A model generated the notes under the pieces. That model searched no databases and was not told the origin of the DNA. It saw nothing but the letters and a program-made list of their open reading frames with translations. From Maricaulis sp047308265 (GTDB lineage Bacteria > Pseudomonadota > Alphaproteobacteria > Caulobacterales > Maricaulaceae), in assembly GCF_047308265.1 (NCBI RefSeq), contig NZ_JBKQWY010000007.1, positions 124,001 through 188,000 on the forward strand: 64,000 nucleotides of DNA, given 5' to 3'. Shown piece after piece: positions 49,666 to 58,110 of this stretch. Made by a program: the position numbers and the translations under genes. Each line of letters begins with the position of its first letter. Position 1 is the first letter of the stretch.

Positions 49666-51875
49666 TGAAGAACTTCACATTTGAACTCGACAGCGACGGC
49701 ATTGCCCTTGTCACTTTTGACAGCCCGGGCAAGTCGATGAATGTCATTTCCGCGGACGTCATGGACGATTTCGTGGAGCTCACCGAAAAAATCAAATCCG
49801 ATGATGCCGTCAAGGGCGTCGTCCTGACCTCCGGCAAGTCGGCCTTCTGTGCGGGCGCAGACCTGTCTGAACTGGGCGGATCTTCCGAGGAACTGGCCAA
49901 GCTTCCCGAAGACGAGATGAAGGCCAAGCTCTTCGAGCAATGCTACCGTCTCAACAAGACGCTGCGTGAGCTGGAAACCTGTGGCAAGCCGATCGCGGCC
50001 GCGATCAACGGTCTGGCACTGGGCGGTGGTTTTGAAATCACCATGGCCTGTCACTACCGCGTGATGCCGACAGACAATTCCAAAGCCAAGCTGGGACTGC
50101 CCGAAGCCATGGTCGGCGTTCTGCCGGGCGGTGGCGGCACGCAGCGCCTGCCGCGCCTTGTCGGTGTGATGAATGCCGCGCCGATTCTCCTGCAGGGCAA
50201 GCAACATGATGGCCCTTCAGCCCAGGCCCTGGGTATTGTTCATGCCACCGTGCCGTCAGAGGAACTGGTGTCCAAGGCCAAGGAACTGGTCAAGGAAGAT
50301 CCGATGAACGCCACCCAGCCCTGGGATGCGGACAAGTTCAAATTCCCGGGCGGCGGCCCTTACCACCCCGCCGGTGCGCAGGTGTTTGGTGCAGCCTCTC
50401 CGATGCTGCGCAAGAACACCTACGGCAATTACCCGGCCCAGCGCTACATCCTGTCGTGCGTGTATGAAGGTGCCCAGGTGTCTATCGATCAGGGTCTGCG
50501 GATCGAGAGCCGGTATTTCACCAAGCTTCTGCTGCGTCCGGAAAGCCGCAACATGATCCGCTCCATCTTCCTGTCCAAACAGGCATTGGAAAAGGGTGGA
50601 CGTCGCCCGGCCAGCCAGGAAAAGGCCGATGTGAAGAAGGTTGCCGTCATCGGGGCCGGCTTCATGGGCGCGGGCATTGCGACGGTCACGGCCCAGGCCG
50701 GTATCGAGGTCGTGCTCATCGACGCGACACAAGAAGGGGCCGACAAGGGCAAGCAACACGTTGTCGATCATTTCGCCAAGGGTGTGAAGCGCGGCAAGCT
50801 GAGCCAGGACAAAGCCGACGGCATGGCGGCCCTGGTCACGCCGACCACCGATTATGGTCTTCTCTCTGACGTGGATTTGGTGATCGAGGCCGTGTTCGAG
50901 AACTCGGATCTCAAGAACAAGATCACTGCAATGGCTGAAGAGGTCATTCCGGAAAACGCGGTCTTTGCGTCCAACACCTCGTCCATTCCAATCACCGGTC
51001 TGGCCAAGGCGTCCAAGCGTGAGGACCAGTTCATCGGTATCCACTTCTTCTCCCCGGTGGAGAAGATGATGCTGGTCGAGATCATCATGGGTGACAATAC
51101 CGGCGATTACGCCCTGTCCCGTGCGATCGACTATGTCACCAAGATCAAGAAAACCCCGATCGTGGTGTCCGATACCCGTGGCTTCTACGCCAATCGCTGC
51201 GTGATGCGCTTTATCGGTGAGGGCATGAACATGCTGTCCGAAGGCGTGAACCCGGTTCTGATCGAGAATGCCACACGCATGGCCGGCATGCCGGTGGGGC
51301 CGTTGTCCCTGCAGGATGAGGTGGCTCTGGATCTGGGTGTGAAACTCATCAAACAGACCAAGGCGGATCTGGGTGATGACTACACGCCGAGCCCGACGGA
51401 GCCGATCCTGTTCAAGATGGTGGAAGAGTATGAGCGTTTTGGCCGCAAGAACGGCAAGGGCTTCTACGATTATCCTGCCGAGAAAGGCCAGCCGAAGCGT
51501 CTGTGGCCGGAGCTCGAGCAATTTGCCCCGAACGGCAAGTATGCTGAAGATCAGCCCTCGGCTGACGAGATCAAGGACCGTATTCTTTTCACTCAGGCGC
51601 TCGAAGCCGCGCGCTGCATGGAGGAAGAGATTGTTGTCGATCCGCGTGAGGCCGATGTCGGTTCCATTCTCGGATGGGGTTTCGCGCCCTATACCGGTGG
51701 TGCCCTGTCCTACATCGACACCTATGGCGCAGCGGCGTTTGTGAAGCGGGCGGATGAGCTCAAGGCCCAGTACGGCGAGCAATTTGACGTGCCGGCCCTG
51801 TTGCGCGAAATGGCCGAGAAGGGCGAGACCTTCTACGGACGTTTTGCTCCGGCTGAGGCTGTTGCTGCTGAATAA
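49665..51875 (+). CDS. fadJ: Fatty-acid oxidation multifunctional protein (FadB/FadJ type)
   Basis: A 736-residue bifunctional protein. The N-terminal enoyl-CoA hydratase domain (about 1-190) has SGKSAFCAGADLSELG and ALGGGFEITMAC with GLPEAMVGVLPGGGGTQRLPRLVG, including both catalytic glutamates. A 3-hydroxyacyl-CoA dehydrogenase domain follows (NAD loop VAVIGAGFMGAGIA near residue 326; GIHFFSPVEKMMLVEII; GFYANRC), then the C-terminal 3HCDH domains. It hydrates enoyl-CoA and oxidises hydroxyacyl-CoA. FadB versus FadJ cannot be told apart here. A strong terminator follows. Confidence 0.92.
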   Translation: MKNFTFELDSDGIALVTFDSPGKSMNVISADVMDDFVELTEKIKSDDAVKGVVLTSGKSAFCAGADLSELGGSSEELAKLPEDEMKAKLFEQCYRLNKTLRELETCGKPIAAAINGLALGGGFEITMACHYRVMPTDNSKAKLGLPEAMVGVLPGGGGTQRLPRLVGVMNAAPILLQGKQHDGPSAQALGIVHATVPSEELVSKAKELVKEDPMNATQPWDADKFKFPGGGPYHPAGAQVFGAASPMLRKNTYGNYPAQRYILSCVYEGAQVSIDQGLRIESRYFTKLLLRPESRNMIRSIFLSKQALEKGGRRPASQEKADVKKVAVIGAGFMGAGIATVTAQAGIEVVLIDATQEGADKGKQHVVDHFAKGVKRGKLSQDKADGMAALVTPTTDYGLLSDVDLVIEAVFENSDLKNKITAMAEEVIPENAVFASNTSSIPITGLAKASKREDQFIGIHFFSPVEKMMLVEIIMGDNTGDYALSRAIDYVTKIKKTPIVVSDTRGFYANRCVMRFIGEGMNMLSEGVNPVLIENATRMAGMPVGPLSLQDEVALDLGVKLIKQTKADLGDDYTPSPTEPILFKMVEEYERFGRKNGKGFYDYPAEKGQPKRLWPELEQFAPNGKYAEDQPSADEIKDRILFTQALEAARCMEEEIVVDPREADVGSILGWGFAPYTGGALSYIDTYGAAAFVKRADELKAQYGEQFDVPALLREMAEKGETFYGRFAPAEAVAAE

Positions 51876-51901
51876 TCAGGCATTTGCCCTGACAGATCCG
51901 A

Positions 51902-51930
51902 GGGCCGTCCGGCAGGGCGGCCCTTTTTCT
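51902..51930 (+). terminator. Rho-independent terminator of the fad operon
   Basis: GGGCCGTCC / GGGCGGCCC (51902-51910 and 51915-51923) form a 9-bp stem with one G-T pair and a GGCA loop, followed by TTTTTCT. This marks the end of the operon. Confidence 0.9.
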
Positions 51931-52028
51931 TTGCAAATGAAGTGGTTGCCGGAGCCATAATAAAATCATGCCGGGCGCTCATACCATATGAGGTGCAATT
52001 AACCTTTTCGGGCGGTTGTATGCGCGCG

Positions 52029-52044
52029 TTAATACGCTCTTAAC
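52029..52044 (+). promoter_or_regulatory. CtrA box upstream of the 73-residue membrane gene
   Basis: TTAATACGCTCTTAAC matches the CtrA consensus TTAA-N7-TTAAC exactly, in the orientation of the gene. It ends 38 bases before the ATG at 52083. A further half-site (TTAACC) lies at 51999-52004. Confidence 0.7.
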
Positions 52045-52082
52045 TCTTGCCGCGCTCGGCACCTGTCCATCGAGGAGGCCTC

Positions 52083-52304
52083 ATGCCCCGTCCAATTCGT
52101 GTCATCCTGAAAGATGCATCGACCTGGTTGACTCTGGGGTTGTCCTGCGCGGCTGTATTGATCCTGTCGATCTGGGCCATGATGGCCGTTATGCAAAGCC
52201 AGTCCGATGATGCCCGCCTGCGCAAAAATTACGGCACCGTCTCGACCGGCGTTCTGACCGCTGAAGGGGCGACCGCGCAAACCACGCGAGCCATTGAGCG
52301 CTAG
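52083..52304 (+). CDS. Small single-helix membrane protein, candidate CtrA target
   Basis: A 73-residue protein with one membrane helix (LTLGLSCAAVLILSIWAMMAVM, about 17-38) and a polar C-terminus with a Thr/Ala-rich end. There is a strong GAGGAGG ribosome site before ATG 52083. I recognise no family. Its strong ribosome site plus the perfect CtrA box suggest a genuine, cell-cycle-controlled gene, but no functional information is visible. It stands alone between the fad terminator and a serine hydrolase. Confidence 0.68.
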   Translation: MPRPIRVILKDASTWLTLGLSCAAVLILSIWAMMAVMQSQSDDARLRKNYGTVSTGVLTAEGATAQTTRAIER

Positions 52305-52367
52305 CGTCATCATCGACCATTCATGTTGATGTTGTAGATCTCTTGTCTGGCAAGTTCCGAGGGTCTC

Positions 52368-53669
52368 ATGTTGCGTGTTCTAGCAATTATAGTCGGTGTT
52401 GTGGTTGTGGCGATCGGCGCTTTGGCCGCGTGGTCCTATCCGGTCTGGGGTGGTTGGGGGGCTTGGCACGCCATGCCATCTGGCGATGCGCCGCGCTCGC
52501 ACTATGTGGCGGACCCGGCCTTTGCCCGGACCGGGGCGGCGGCTCTGGATGCGCTTGTCGATCACCGCGACCAGCACGGTTTCCCCGCCCTGACCGCAGC
52601 CGTCTCGCTTGATGGCGAGCTGGTCTGGTCCGGTGCCGTGGGTTGGTCCGATCTCGAGCAAGAGCAGGCGGCTGGCCGCGATACAGCCCTCCGGATCGGT
52701 TCCACCTCAAAGGCTGTGACGGCGACTTTGCTGGCGCGCCTGGTCGATCGCGGCGAGATCGCGTTGGATACGCCAATCGGTGAGCTGGGCGTGGACTGGC
52801 CCAATACGGCCTGGGCTGTGCTCACACCGCGCCGACTGGCATCACATACGGCAGGCCTGCCCGGCTATGACACCAATACCGACCGGGCCGGACAATGGCA
52901 GACCCTGTGTGGTTGCCGACGTTATGAGAGCGTGGCCGACAGCCTGGCCATTGTTGATGGTTCGGACCTTCTCTTCGAACCGGGCGCAGACTTCGCCTAT
53001 TCCAGCTTTGACGTGAACATACTGGGTGCCGCGCTGGCTGAGGTCGCGGGCGAGACCTATCTTGACGCGCTCGATACTCATGTCTTCTCGCCGCTGGGAC
53101 TTGCGCAAAGCCGCGGTGCCGAAGTCGATCCGTCGAACCCGGACCGGGCTGAATTTTATCAGATCCAGCACGGGCAGGCCCGGTTGTGGAAGCCCTTCGA
53201 TCTGAGCCAGCGCTGGCCTGGAGGGGGGCTGGTGTCGACCTCAGAGGAGTTGGTGCAGATTGGGGGAGCCTGGCTGGATGAAGACTTCATTTCGGCGCAG
53301 ACGCGGCAGGCTTTCTGGACTCCCCAACCGCTCGATGACGGGACGGTCAATGAACAAAATTATGCGATCGGATGGCGGTACGCCCCGGAGGCGAGCTGGC
53401 CCGGTGATGAGCGTTTGGCACTACCGTTCGCTCATCATGGTGGTGTCTCCAAGGGCGCAATGAGCTGGTTGGTCGTGTATCCCGATGTCGGGCTTTCCGT
53501 GGCGGTGAACATCAATACCCGGGCCGAGACGTTTGCGGACTTCGCAGCGGTTGAAGATGTCATCACCAAACTGTTTCTCGACAGCCTCGTCCAGCAGGGA
53601 CGGGTCGCCGGCCCCTCAAATGCCGACGCGGACGCCAGTAGAGACGACGATACAAGCGCCGGCGGCTAG
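52368..53669 (+). CDS. Serine hydrolase, beta-lactamase/CubicO family
   Basis: A 433-residue class C beta-lactamase-like hydrolase. An N-terminal signal/membrane helix (MLRVLAIIVGVVVVAIGALAAW) is followed by the catalytic S-x-x-K in IGSTSKAV, the Tyr motif FAYSSFDVN and a HHGG loop in place of KTG. Such proteins are usually esterases, D-aminopeptidases or penicillin-binding proteins rather than beta-lactamases. It is exported or membrane-anchored. A Ser/Asp-rich tail (ADADASRDDDTSAGG) ends it. Confidence 0.85.
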   Translation: MLRVLAIIVGVVVVAIGALAAWSYPVWGGWGAWHAMPSGDAPRSHYVADPAFARTGAAALDALVDHRDQHGFPALTAAVSLDGELVWSGAVGWSDLEQEQAAGRDTALRIGSTSKAVTATLLARLVDRGEIALDTPIGELGVDWPNTAWAVLTPRRLASHTAGLPGYDTNTDRAGQWQTLCGCRRYESVADSLAIVDGSDLLFEPGADFAYSSFDVNILGAALAEVAGETYLDALDTHVFSPLGLAQSRGAEVDPSNPDRAEFYQIQHGQARLWKPFDLSQRWPGGGLVSTSEELVQIGGAWLDEDFISAQTRQAFWTPQPLDDGTVNEQNYAIGWRYAPEASWPGDERLALPFAHHGGVSKGAMSWLVVYPDVGLSVAVNINTRAETFADFAAVEDVITKLFLDSLVQQGRVAGPSNADADASRDDDTSAGG

Positions 53670-53684
53670 AGCACCGGCGCTTGT

Positions 53685-54449
53685 CTAGCCGAATTGCCAG
53701 ATATCCATGGACAGCGCACCGCGAGACCATGACGTATGGAGACAGGTGCCCGGGCGACCCGGGGCGACAGCCATCGCCAGCAAAAGCGGGCGGATATGCT
53801 CCGGTGTGGGATGATTGCGCTGGGCATGGGGCAGCCCGCGCCAGGCTTTGACGGCCTCCAGGTCACCGGTCTCCAGATAGGGCAGAATGGCGTCCCGAAA
53901 CTCGATGGCAAAGGCCGGACTCGGAGCCGTCTCGGCCTCGCGCAGACTATCCATCAATGAGTGGGTCAGTGAGCCCGACCCGATGATCTGTACGTCCAGC
54001 GTCGTGACGAAGTGTGACAGGGCTTCGCCCAGCGCGATAGCGGCGTCATCGCTGGTGATCGGCAGGCTGATCTGGATCACCGGGACATCCGCCTTGGGTC
54101 GCAACAGGGCCATGGGAATCCAGGCCCCATGATCTCGACCGCGTCTGGGGTTGAGCACTGTCTCGACACCTGTTTGTGTCAAGTGCTCAGCCAGCTGGCG
54201 CGCGAGTGCCGGTGCGCCGGGGGCAGCGTATATGGCCTGGTTCAGGACCGGATCAAAGCCACGGAAATCGTGAATGGTTTCCAGTCGCTCACCCGATGTG
54301 ATCTCGACACGGTGACTCTCCCAGTGCGCTGAGACGATGACGACCGCGTCGGGAGCGCTCGGCATCAAGCCTGTCAGGGCGCGATGCGCCGGGGTGTCGC
54401 GAAGCAACACATCCGGCGCACCATGGGAGATGAAAAGCGGCGGGCGCAT
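53685..54449 (-). CDS. Class III extradiol ring-cleavage dioxygenase (4,5-DOPA dioxygenase type)
   Basis: A 254-residue LigB/DODA-type enzyme with PPLFISHGAPDVLLRD, VVIVSAHWE, LNPRRGRDHGAWIPM, and GSGSLTHSL, giving the His/His/Glu iron site of the family. YgiD in E. coli and DODA in plants cleave DOPA. I use the ATG at 54449; the next longer frame needs TTG. Its start overlaps the DoxX stop by one base (TGATG), and a LysR gene is divergent, forming a regulated unit. Substrate unknown. Confidence 0.88.
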   Translation of the reverse strand: MRPPLFISHGAPDVLLRDTPAHRALTGLMPSAPDAVVIVSAHWESHRVEITSGERLETIHDFRGFDPVLNQAIYAAPGAPALARQLAEHLTQTGVETVLNPRRGRDHGAWIPMALLRPKADVPVIQISLPITSDDAAIALGEALSHFVTTLDVQIIGSGSLTHSLMDSLREAETAPSPAFAIEFRDAILPYLETGDLEAVKAWRGLPHAQRNHPTPEHIRPLLLAMAVAPGRPGTCLHTSWSRGALSMDIWQFG

Positions 54450-54877
54450 CAAGAGGCCAGGGCTTGCGGCAGAACCGGCAGGCGCGGAGCTTTGAGAGCC
54501 AGCGGGCCAGAGCCCAGAACGGCTTGGGCGGCAACGGTCGTGATCAGATAGACCGGGAATTCCCAGCCACCGCCTTCAGCGGAGAACACCCAGCCATTGG
54601 GCAGGTGGACAAAGCTGGCACCGATCACGACGGGCAGCAGAGCCAGTGAGGTGATGCGTGTATAGACACCGGCGATCAGGAAGGTGCCGCCACCGATTTC
54701 TGCGAGAATGGTCAGATAGGCAAAAAAGCCCGGAAAGCCGAGGCTTTCGAAAAAGCCGACAGTGCCTGCCGGGGTGTAGACGAGAAGTTTCAGAAGGCCG
54801 TGGGACAGGAAGAGAATTCCCAGGCTTACGCGAAGAAGTGTGATGCCGTAGGGGGCGTATTGGTCAGTGCGGGACAT
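54449..54877 (-). CDS. DoxX-family membrane protein
   Basis: A 142-residue membrane protein with four hydrophobic helices: YGITLLRVSLGILFLSHGLLKL, FFAYLTILAEIGGGTFLIAGVY, LALLPVVIGASFVHL, FPVYLITTVAAQAVLG. This is the DoxX pattern (RxxLGxxFLxHGxxKL). DoxX proteins are linked to quinone or respiratory chemistry and redox stress. It is coupled to the dioxygenase gene and divergent from a LysR regulator whose palindrome lies between. Confidence 0.88.
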   Translation of the reverse strand: MSRTDQYAPYGITLLRVSLGILFLSHGLLKLLVYTPAGTVGFFESLGFPGFFAYLTILAEIGGGTFLIAGVYTRITSLALLPVVIGASFVHLPNGWVFSAEGGGWEFPVYLITTVAAQAVLGSGPLALKAPRLPVLPQALAS

Positions 54878-54975
54878 GGTCTTGCTCCAGTTGTGTTCAG
54901 GTCCGGTCTCGCCGGACGCCCTGGATATGACATCGTCCCAGAAAGAAGATAATCCGTCAAAAAGCGCTTTGAAAT

Positions 54976-54988
54976 TTCCAAATTGGAA
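54976..54988. promoter_or_regulatory. LysR-type palindrome between doxX and the regulator
   Basis: TTCCAAATTGGAA, a perfect 13-base palindrome around a single A, in the 218-base gap between the divergent doxX and LysR genes. LysR regulators bind T-N11-A sites with dyad symmetry, so this is the best candidate operator. Confidence 0.6.
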
Positions 54989-55095
54989 TTAATAGACGTG
55001 TATCATTTATGCGTGTTCCCTATTCTGCGCTGGATTTCGCTACAGCTCGGCATAGGTAGAGGTCTGACAGCAGATCTCTTGCCGGGAGAGAAAGA

Positions 55096-55986
55096 ATGGA
55101 CCGTATCGACGCTTTGCGCCTGTTTACCCGCGTCGCGGAGCTGGGAAGTTTCACACAGGCTGCCGCTCATGAGGCAATGACCCCGGGGGCGGCCTCCAAA
55201 CAGATCACGGCCCTCGAGGGGCGCCTGCAGACCCGCCTGCTGGAACGGACGACCCGGTCTGTGCGCCTGACCGATGCGGGTGCTGCACTGCTTGAACGGG
55301 TGCGTCCTTGGCTGGATGAATATGAGGCGCTTGAAGACGGTTTGTCGGAAGATCGCGCCGCGCCGGCAGGCCTTCTGCGTATTTCGGCACCCGTGGATTT
55401 TGGCGCCCGCCGTCTTGTCGGTCCGATCGCAGAATTCATGGCGCGCTGGCCCAAGGTAGAGGTGCGACTCGATCTGACGGACCGGATGGTCGATCTGGTC
55501 AATGAGGGGCTCGATCTGGCTATCCGGATCGGCAATCTGCCCGATAGTGCGCTGATCGCACGCCAGCTGGCGCCCGCCTGTATGACGACTTATGCCGCAC
55601 CCGATTATCTTGAACGCGCGGGCACGCCGCGCCACCCTGATGATCTGGCAGACCATCAGTTCATTCTGGACCGCAATAAACCCACGCCGACACGGCTGAA
55701 ATTCACCAAGGGTGATGAGACCGTGGAGGTCCGGGTGTCAGGGCGTCTGTCGCTCAATGGTGCCGTTCCTGCCGCCCGGGCCGCAGAACATGGTGTGGGG
55801 ATCGGGTGTTCACCCAGCTGGGCCGTGGACGATGCCTTGCAGGCCGGCTCTGTGGTGACCGTTCTGCCAGACTGGCAGCCGGATCATCGTGACCTTTGGG
55901 CCGTCTTCCCGTCCAACCGGTTCATGACCCAGCGGGTGCGATTGTTTGTCGATCATCTGGCGGAGTGTTTCCGCGACGGGATCTGA
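55096..55986 (+). CDS. LysR-family transcriptional regulator
   Basis: A 296-residue LysR regulator: N-terminal winged helix (ALRLFTRVAELGSFTQAAAHEAMTPGAASKQITALEGRL), a linker helix, and a periplasmic-binding-like effector domain (GLLRISAPVDFGARRL, NEGLDLAIRIGNLPDSALIARQL). It belongs to the CrgA/YhjC-like group that often controls a neighbouring DoxX-oxidoreductase pair. It probably regulates doxX and the dioxygenase through the palindrome at 54976-54988. Start ATG 55096 follows GGGAGAGAA. Confidence 0.9.
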   Translation: MDRIDALRLFTRVAELGSFTQAAAHEAMTPGAASKQITALEGRLQTRLLERTTRSVRLTDAGAALLERVRPWLDEYEALEDGLSEDRAAPAGLLRISAPVDFGARRLVGPIAEFMARWPKVEVRLDLTDRMVDLVNEGLDLAIRIGNLPDSALIARQLAPACMTTYAAPDYLERAGTPRHPDDLADHQFILDRNKPTPTRLKFTKGDETVEVRVSGRLSLNGAVPAARAAEHGVGIGCSPSWAVDDALQAGSVVTVLPDWQPDHRDLWAVFPSNRFMTQRVRLFVDHLAECFRDGI

Positions 55987-56076
55987 CACAGCCTCGACTT
56001 GTTCAGGTGACGGTCATGTCGTCATGCGATATTGTGGCGAAATCTTGATCAGCTGGCTGCAAGTGCGGGGACACAC

Positions 56077-56964
56077 ATGCGCGCTCTCTATCTTTCTGTT
56101 CTGGCCGGACTTTTCGTCTCGGCCTGCACCACCACGGGTACGTCAGGCCCGTCCGATCTGGGCATGGGTGACACATCCAGCCCGGCGACCGGGTTTGGCA
56201 TTATTGCCCGGGACTACTCCGATGATCCGTTTTTTGGCTATCAATTGCGGAGCCCGGATGGCTGGGATGCCGAGCTGAGTTTTGTTGACGGAGAACGTGT
56301 GCCGCAGGTGGATATGCAATTGGGCCAGGGCGGTCCCCTCGAGGAAACGGTCAGGCTGGATATCGCCATGCCCTATCTGGCAGATGGGCAGCGTCGCTAT
56401 CACGGCACCACGCGTGATGGTCGCGATGTGTCGGTCTCCTTACAGGCTGGTCCGTGTGATGCAGAGCGTTCAAGCCATTTCGCGCGGGTCGAAATCGGCG
56501 ACACCGTTCTGGAGGGCTGTGGCCGGGAAGTGGCGTCAATCGACAGGTGGTCGAACTATCTCATGACGTATCTGCCCGCGATTGATCTGTGCTTGGGCGA
56601 GGTTGGCCCGGCCGCACGCCATGTCTCGCTGGCCTATCCCATCGGTGAGAATACGGGTGTGCGCATCGTCGATGGTGAGGACGCGACCTGGGAATGCGTG
56701 ACACGCGACGCGGATGATGCCGTCAATTCTGTGCGCATGCTGGATGCTGCGGACGTGATTTTTGGCGAGGGCGATCCGATTTTTGTTCGTCGACGTGTTC
56801 CGGATGTGGGTTCTGATTGTTACGCCTACGAGACTGTGCGCCGGGCGAATGGCGAGCTGATTGGCGCGTTCGGGCACGAAGTCTGTGATCTGGGTTCAGG
56901 CCCGGTCAGTCAGTCCCAGCCGCTGAACGCGCTAGGCAAGCTCGCGCGATTAACTGCGTTTTAA
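56077..56964 (+). CDS. Predicted lipoprotein of unknown function
   Basis: A 295-residue protein with a lipoprotein signal: LSVLAGLFVSAC places the lipid-anchored Cys at residue 17. The mature domain is beta-rich with four or five further cysteines (AGPCDAE, EGCGRE, DLCLGE, WECVTR, DCYAYE, EVCDLG) likely forming disulfides. I use ATG 56077 rather than an earlier in-frame ATG because it alone gives a lipobox. I recognise no named domain. Its stop TAA is part of a CtrA-like box that precedes the next gene. Confidence 0.7.
   Translation: MRALYLSVLAGLFVSACTTTGTSGPSDLGMGDTSSPATGFGIIARDYSDDPFFGYQLRSPDGWDAELSFVDGERVPQVDMQLGQGGPLEETVRLDIAMPYLADGQRRYHGTTRDGRDVSVSLQAGPCDAERSSHFARVEIGDTVLEGCGREVASIDRWSNYLMTYLPAIDLCLGEVGPAARHVSLAYPIGENTGVRIVDGEDATWECVTRDADDAVNSVRMLDAADVIFGEGDPIFVRRRVPDVGSDCYAYETVRRANGELIGAFGHEVCDLGSGPVSQSQPLNALGKLARLTAF
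56950..56964 (+). promoter_or_regulatory. CtrA-like box overlapping the lipoprotein stop codon
   Basis: TTAACTGCGTTTTAA has the exact TTAA-N7-TTAA spacing and lies 25 bases upstream of the ATG at 56989. It overlaps the preceding stop codon, and it is so close to the ATG that activation would give a near-leaderless mRNA. It may therefore be chance or a repressor site. Confidence 0.4.
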
Positions 56965-56988
56965 GCGAAGCTGGCGCACGCCAGTCTC

Positions 56989-58074
56989 ATGAGACATTCA
57001 GTTGTGACACGTTTGCGTCAGGCGAGAACGGGGATGGCCGCTCTCGTGCTGTGTACCGCCATGATCATGGGCACCCCCGCGGGAGCCGAGGTCACCGATG
57101 TGCGCAGCTGGCAGTCCGGCGAGCGGGCCCATGTCTGGATCGCCTTCCTGCAACAGCCACGCCTGGTCCGCATGGAGGACCGGCCCGGCCTGGTGCGTCT
57201 GGAATTGTCCAATGTCCGCGACGTTACCCGCTTGATCTCACCATCGGACAATCAATGGCTTGCGGCCGTCACGCTGGAACCCTTGCCCGATGGCATGCTG
57301 ATCGATTTGACCCCGTCGGGCGCCTGGACCGGTCTGGATGTCGAGGTGCGGCAAGGGGGTGTATTGCTGAGTTTCAGCCCGTCCGACAGCTCGGCGCCCC
57401 GCGTGTCATCGCAGACTTTGACGATTGATCCCGTGCCGGCGTCTCACTCAGACCAGATCGCGTCCATGCCGGGCGCTACTCCTGCACCACGGCCCAGCGT
57501 GTCCGATCGTGTGCGCACTGGGCCATCTTCGACTGCACCGCAGGGCAGTCGCGTGCCTACAGGTACCGATCGACGTACCCCAGCACGCTTGACCCCATCG
57601 TCCGGGGCTGCATCAGCGGTACGGTCGAACGAGCCTGCGCCTGCTTCTACACCGCCCGCTCGAGAATCCTCCGGGACCACACCAGGATCTCACATTGTCA
57701 ATGATCTCAGCGATGCCGCCGCCGCAGCCGAGCGCCATGTTCAAGCGACCCAGGATCCGGCAAGCCGGGTTGTCGATACCTGTTCTGAGGCGGCATCGGC
57801 CGTAGCAGCCGATCCATGGGATGACCGATTGCTAGAACAGCACGCGACCTGTCTGGTCAATGCAGGCGAGTTGAACGCCGCCGCGGAAATCTACGCCCAG
57901 ATCCTGGCGTTTGAGCCGGAGAACTATGAGGCGGCCGTCGCTCTTGCGGAAATCCTGCACAGCCAAGGTGATGTGGAAGGTGCGCGAAATCTCTACTTCC
58001 AGGCCGCCGGCCATGCGCGTTCAGATTTCGAGGCGGCACAGGCCCGCGAACAAGCCCGGACGCTGGGCCAATAA
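56989..58074 (+). CDS. Exported AMIN-like / TPR protein
   Basis: A 361-residue exported protein. After a signal peptide (TGMAALVLCTAMIMGTPAGA) comes a beta-rich domain (about 36-130: VTDVRSWQSGERAHVWIAFLQQPRLVRM...LVRLELSN) resembling AMIN domains that bind peptidoglycan. A Ser/Pro/Thr-rich linker follows (about 135-235), then a C-terminal TPR-like unit (DDRLLEQHATCLVNAGELNAAAEIYAQILAFEPENYEAAVALAEILHSQGDVEGARNLYFQA). It may act in envelope assembly or division. The domain match is by eye. Confidence 0.68.
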   Translation: MRHSVVTRLRQARTGMAALVLCTAMIMGTPAGAEVTDVRSWQSGERAHVWIAFLQQPRLVRMEDRPGLVRLELSNVRDVTRLISPSDNQWLAAVTLEPLPDGMLIDLTPSGAWTGLDVEVRQGGVLLSFSPSDSSAPRVSSQTLTIDPVPASHSDQIASMPGATPAPRPSVSDRVRTGPSSTAPQGSRVPTGTDRRTPARLTPSSGAASAVRSNEPAPASTPPARESSGTTPGSHIVNDLSDAAAAAERHVQATQDPASRVVDTCSEAASAVAADPWDDRLLEQHATCLVNAGELNAAAEIYAQILAFEPENYEAAVALAEILHSQGDVEGARNLYFQAAGHARSDFEAAQAREQARTLGQ

Positions 58075-58110
58075 CGCCGATAATCTCAACCTGATTACCT
58101 GAGGCGTGGG

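Noticed and set aside
50256..51782. A 508-codon minus-strand frame opposite fadJ
   Set aside because: Antisense shadow of a strongly supported multifunctional enzyme; composition is not protein-like.
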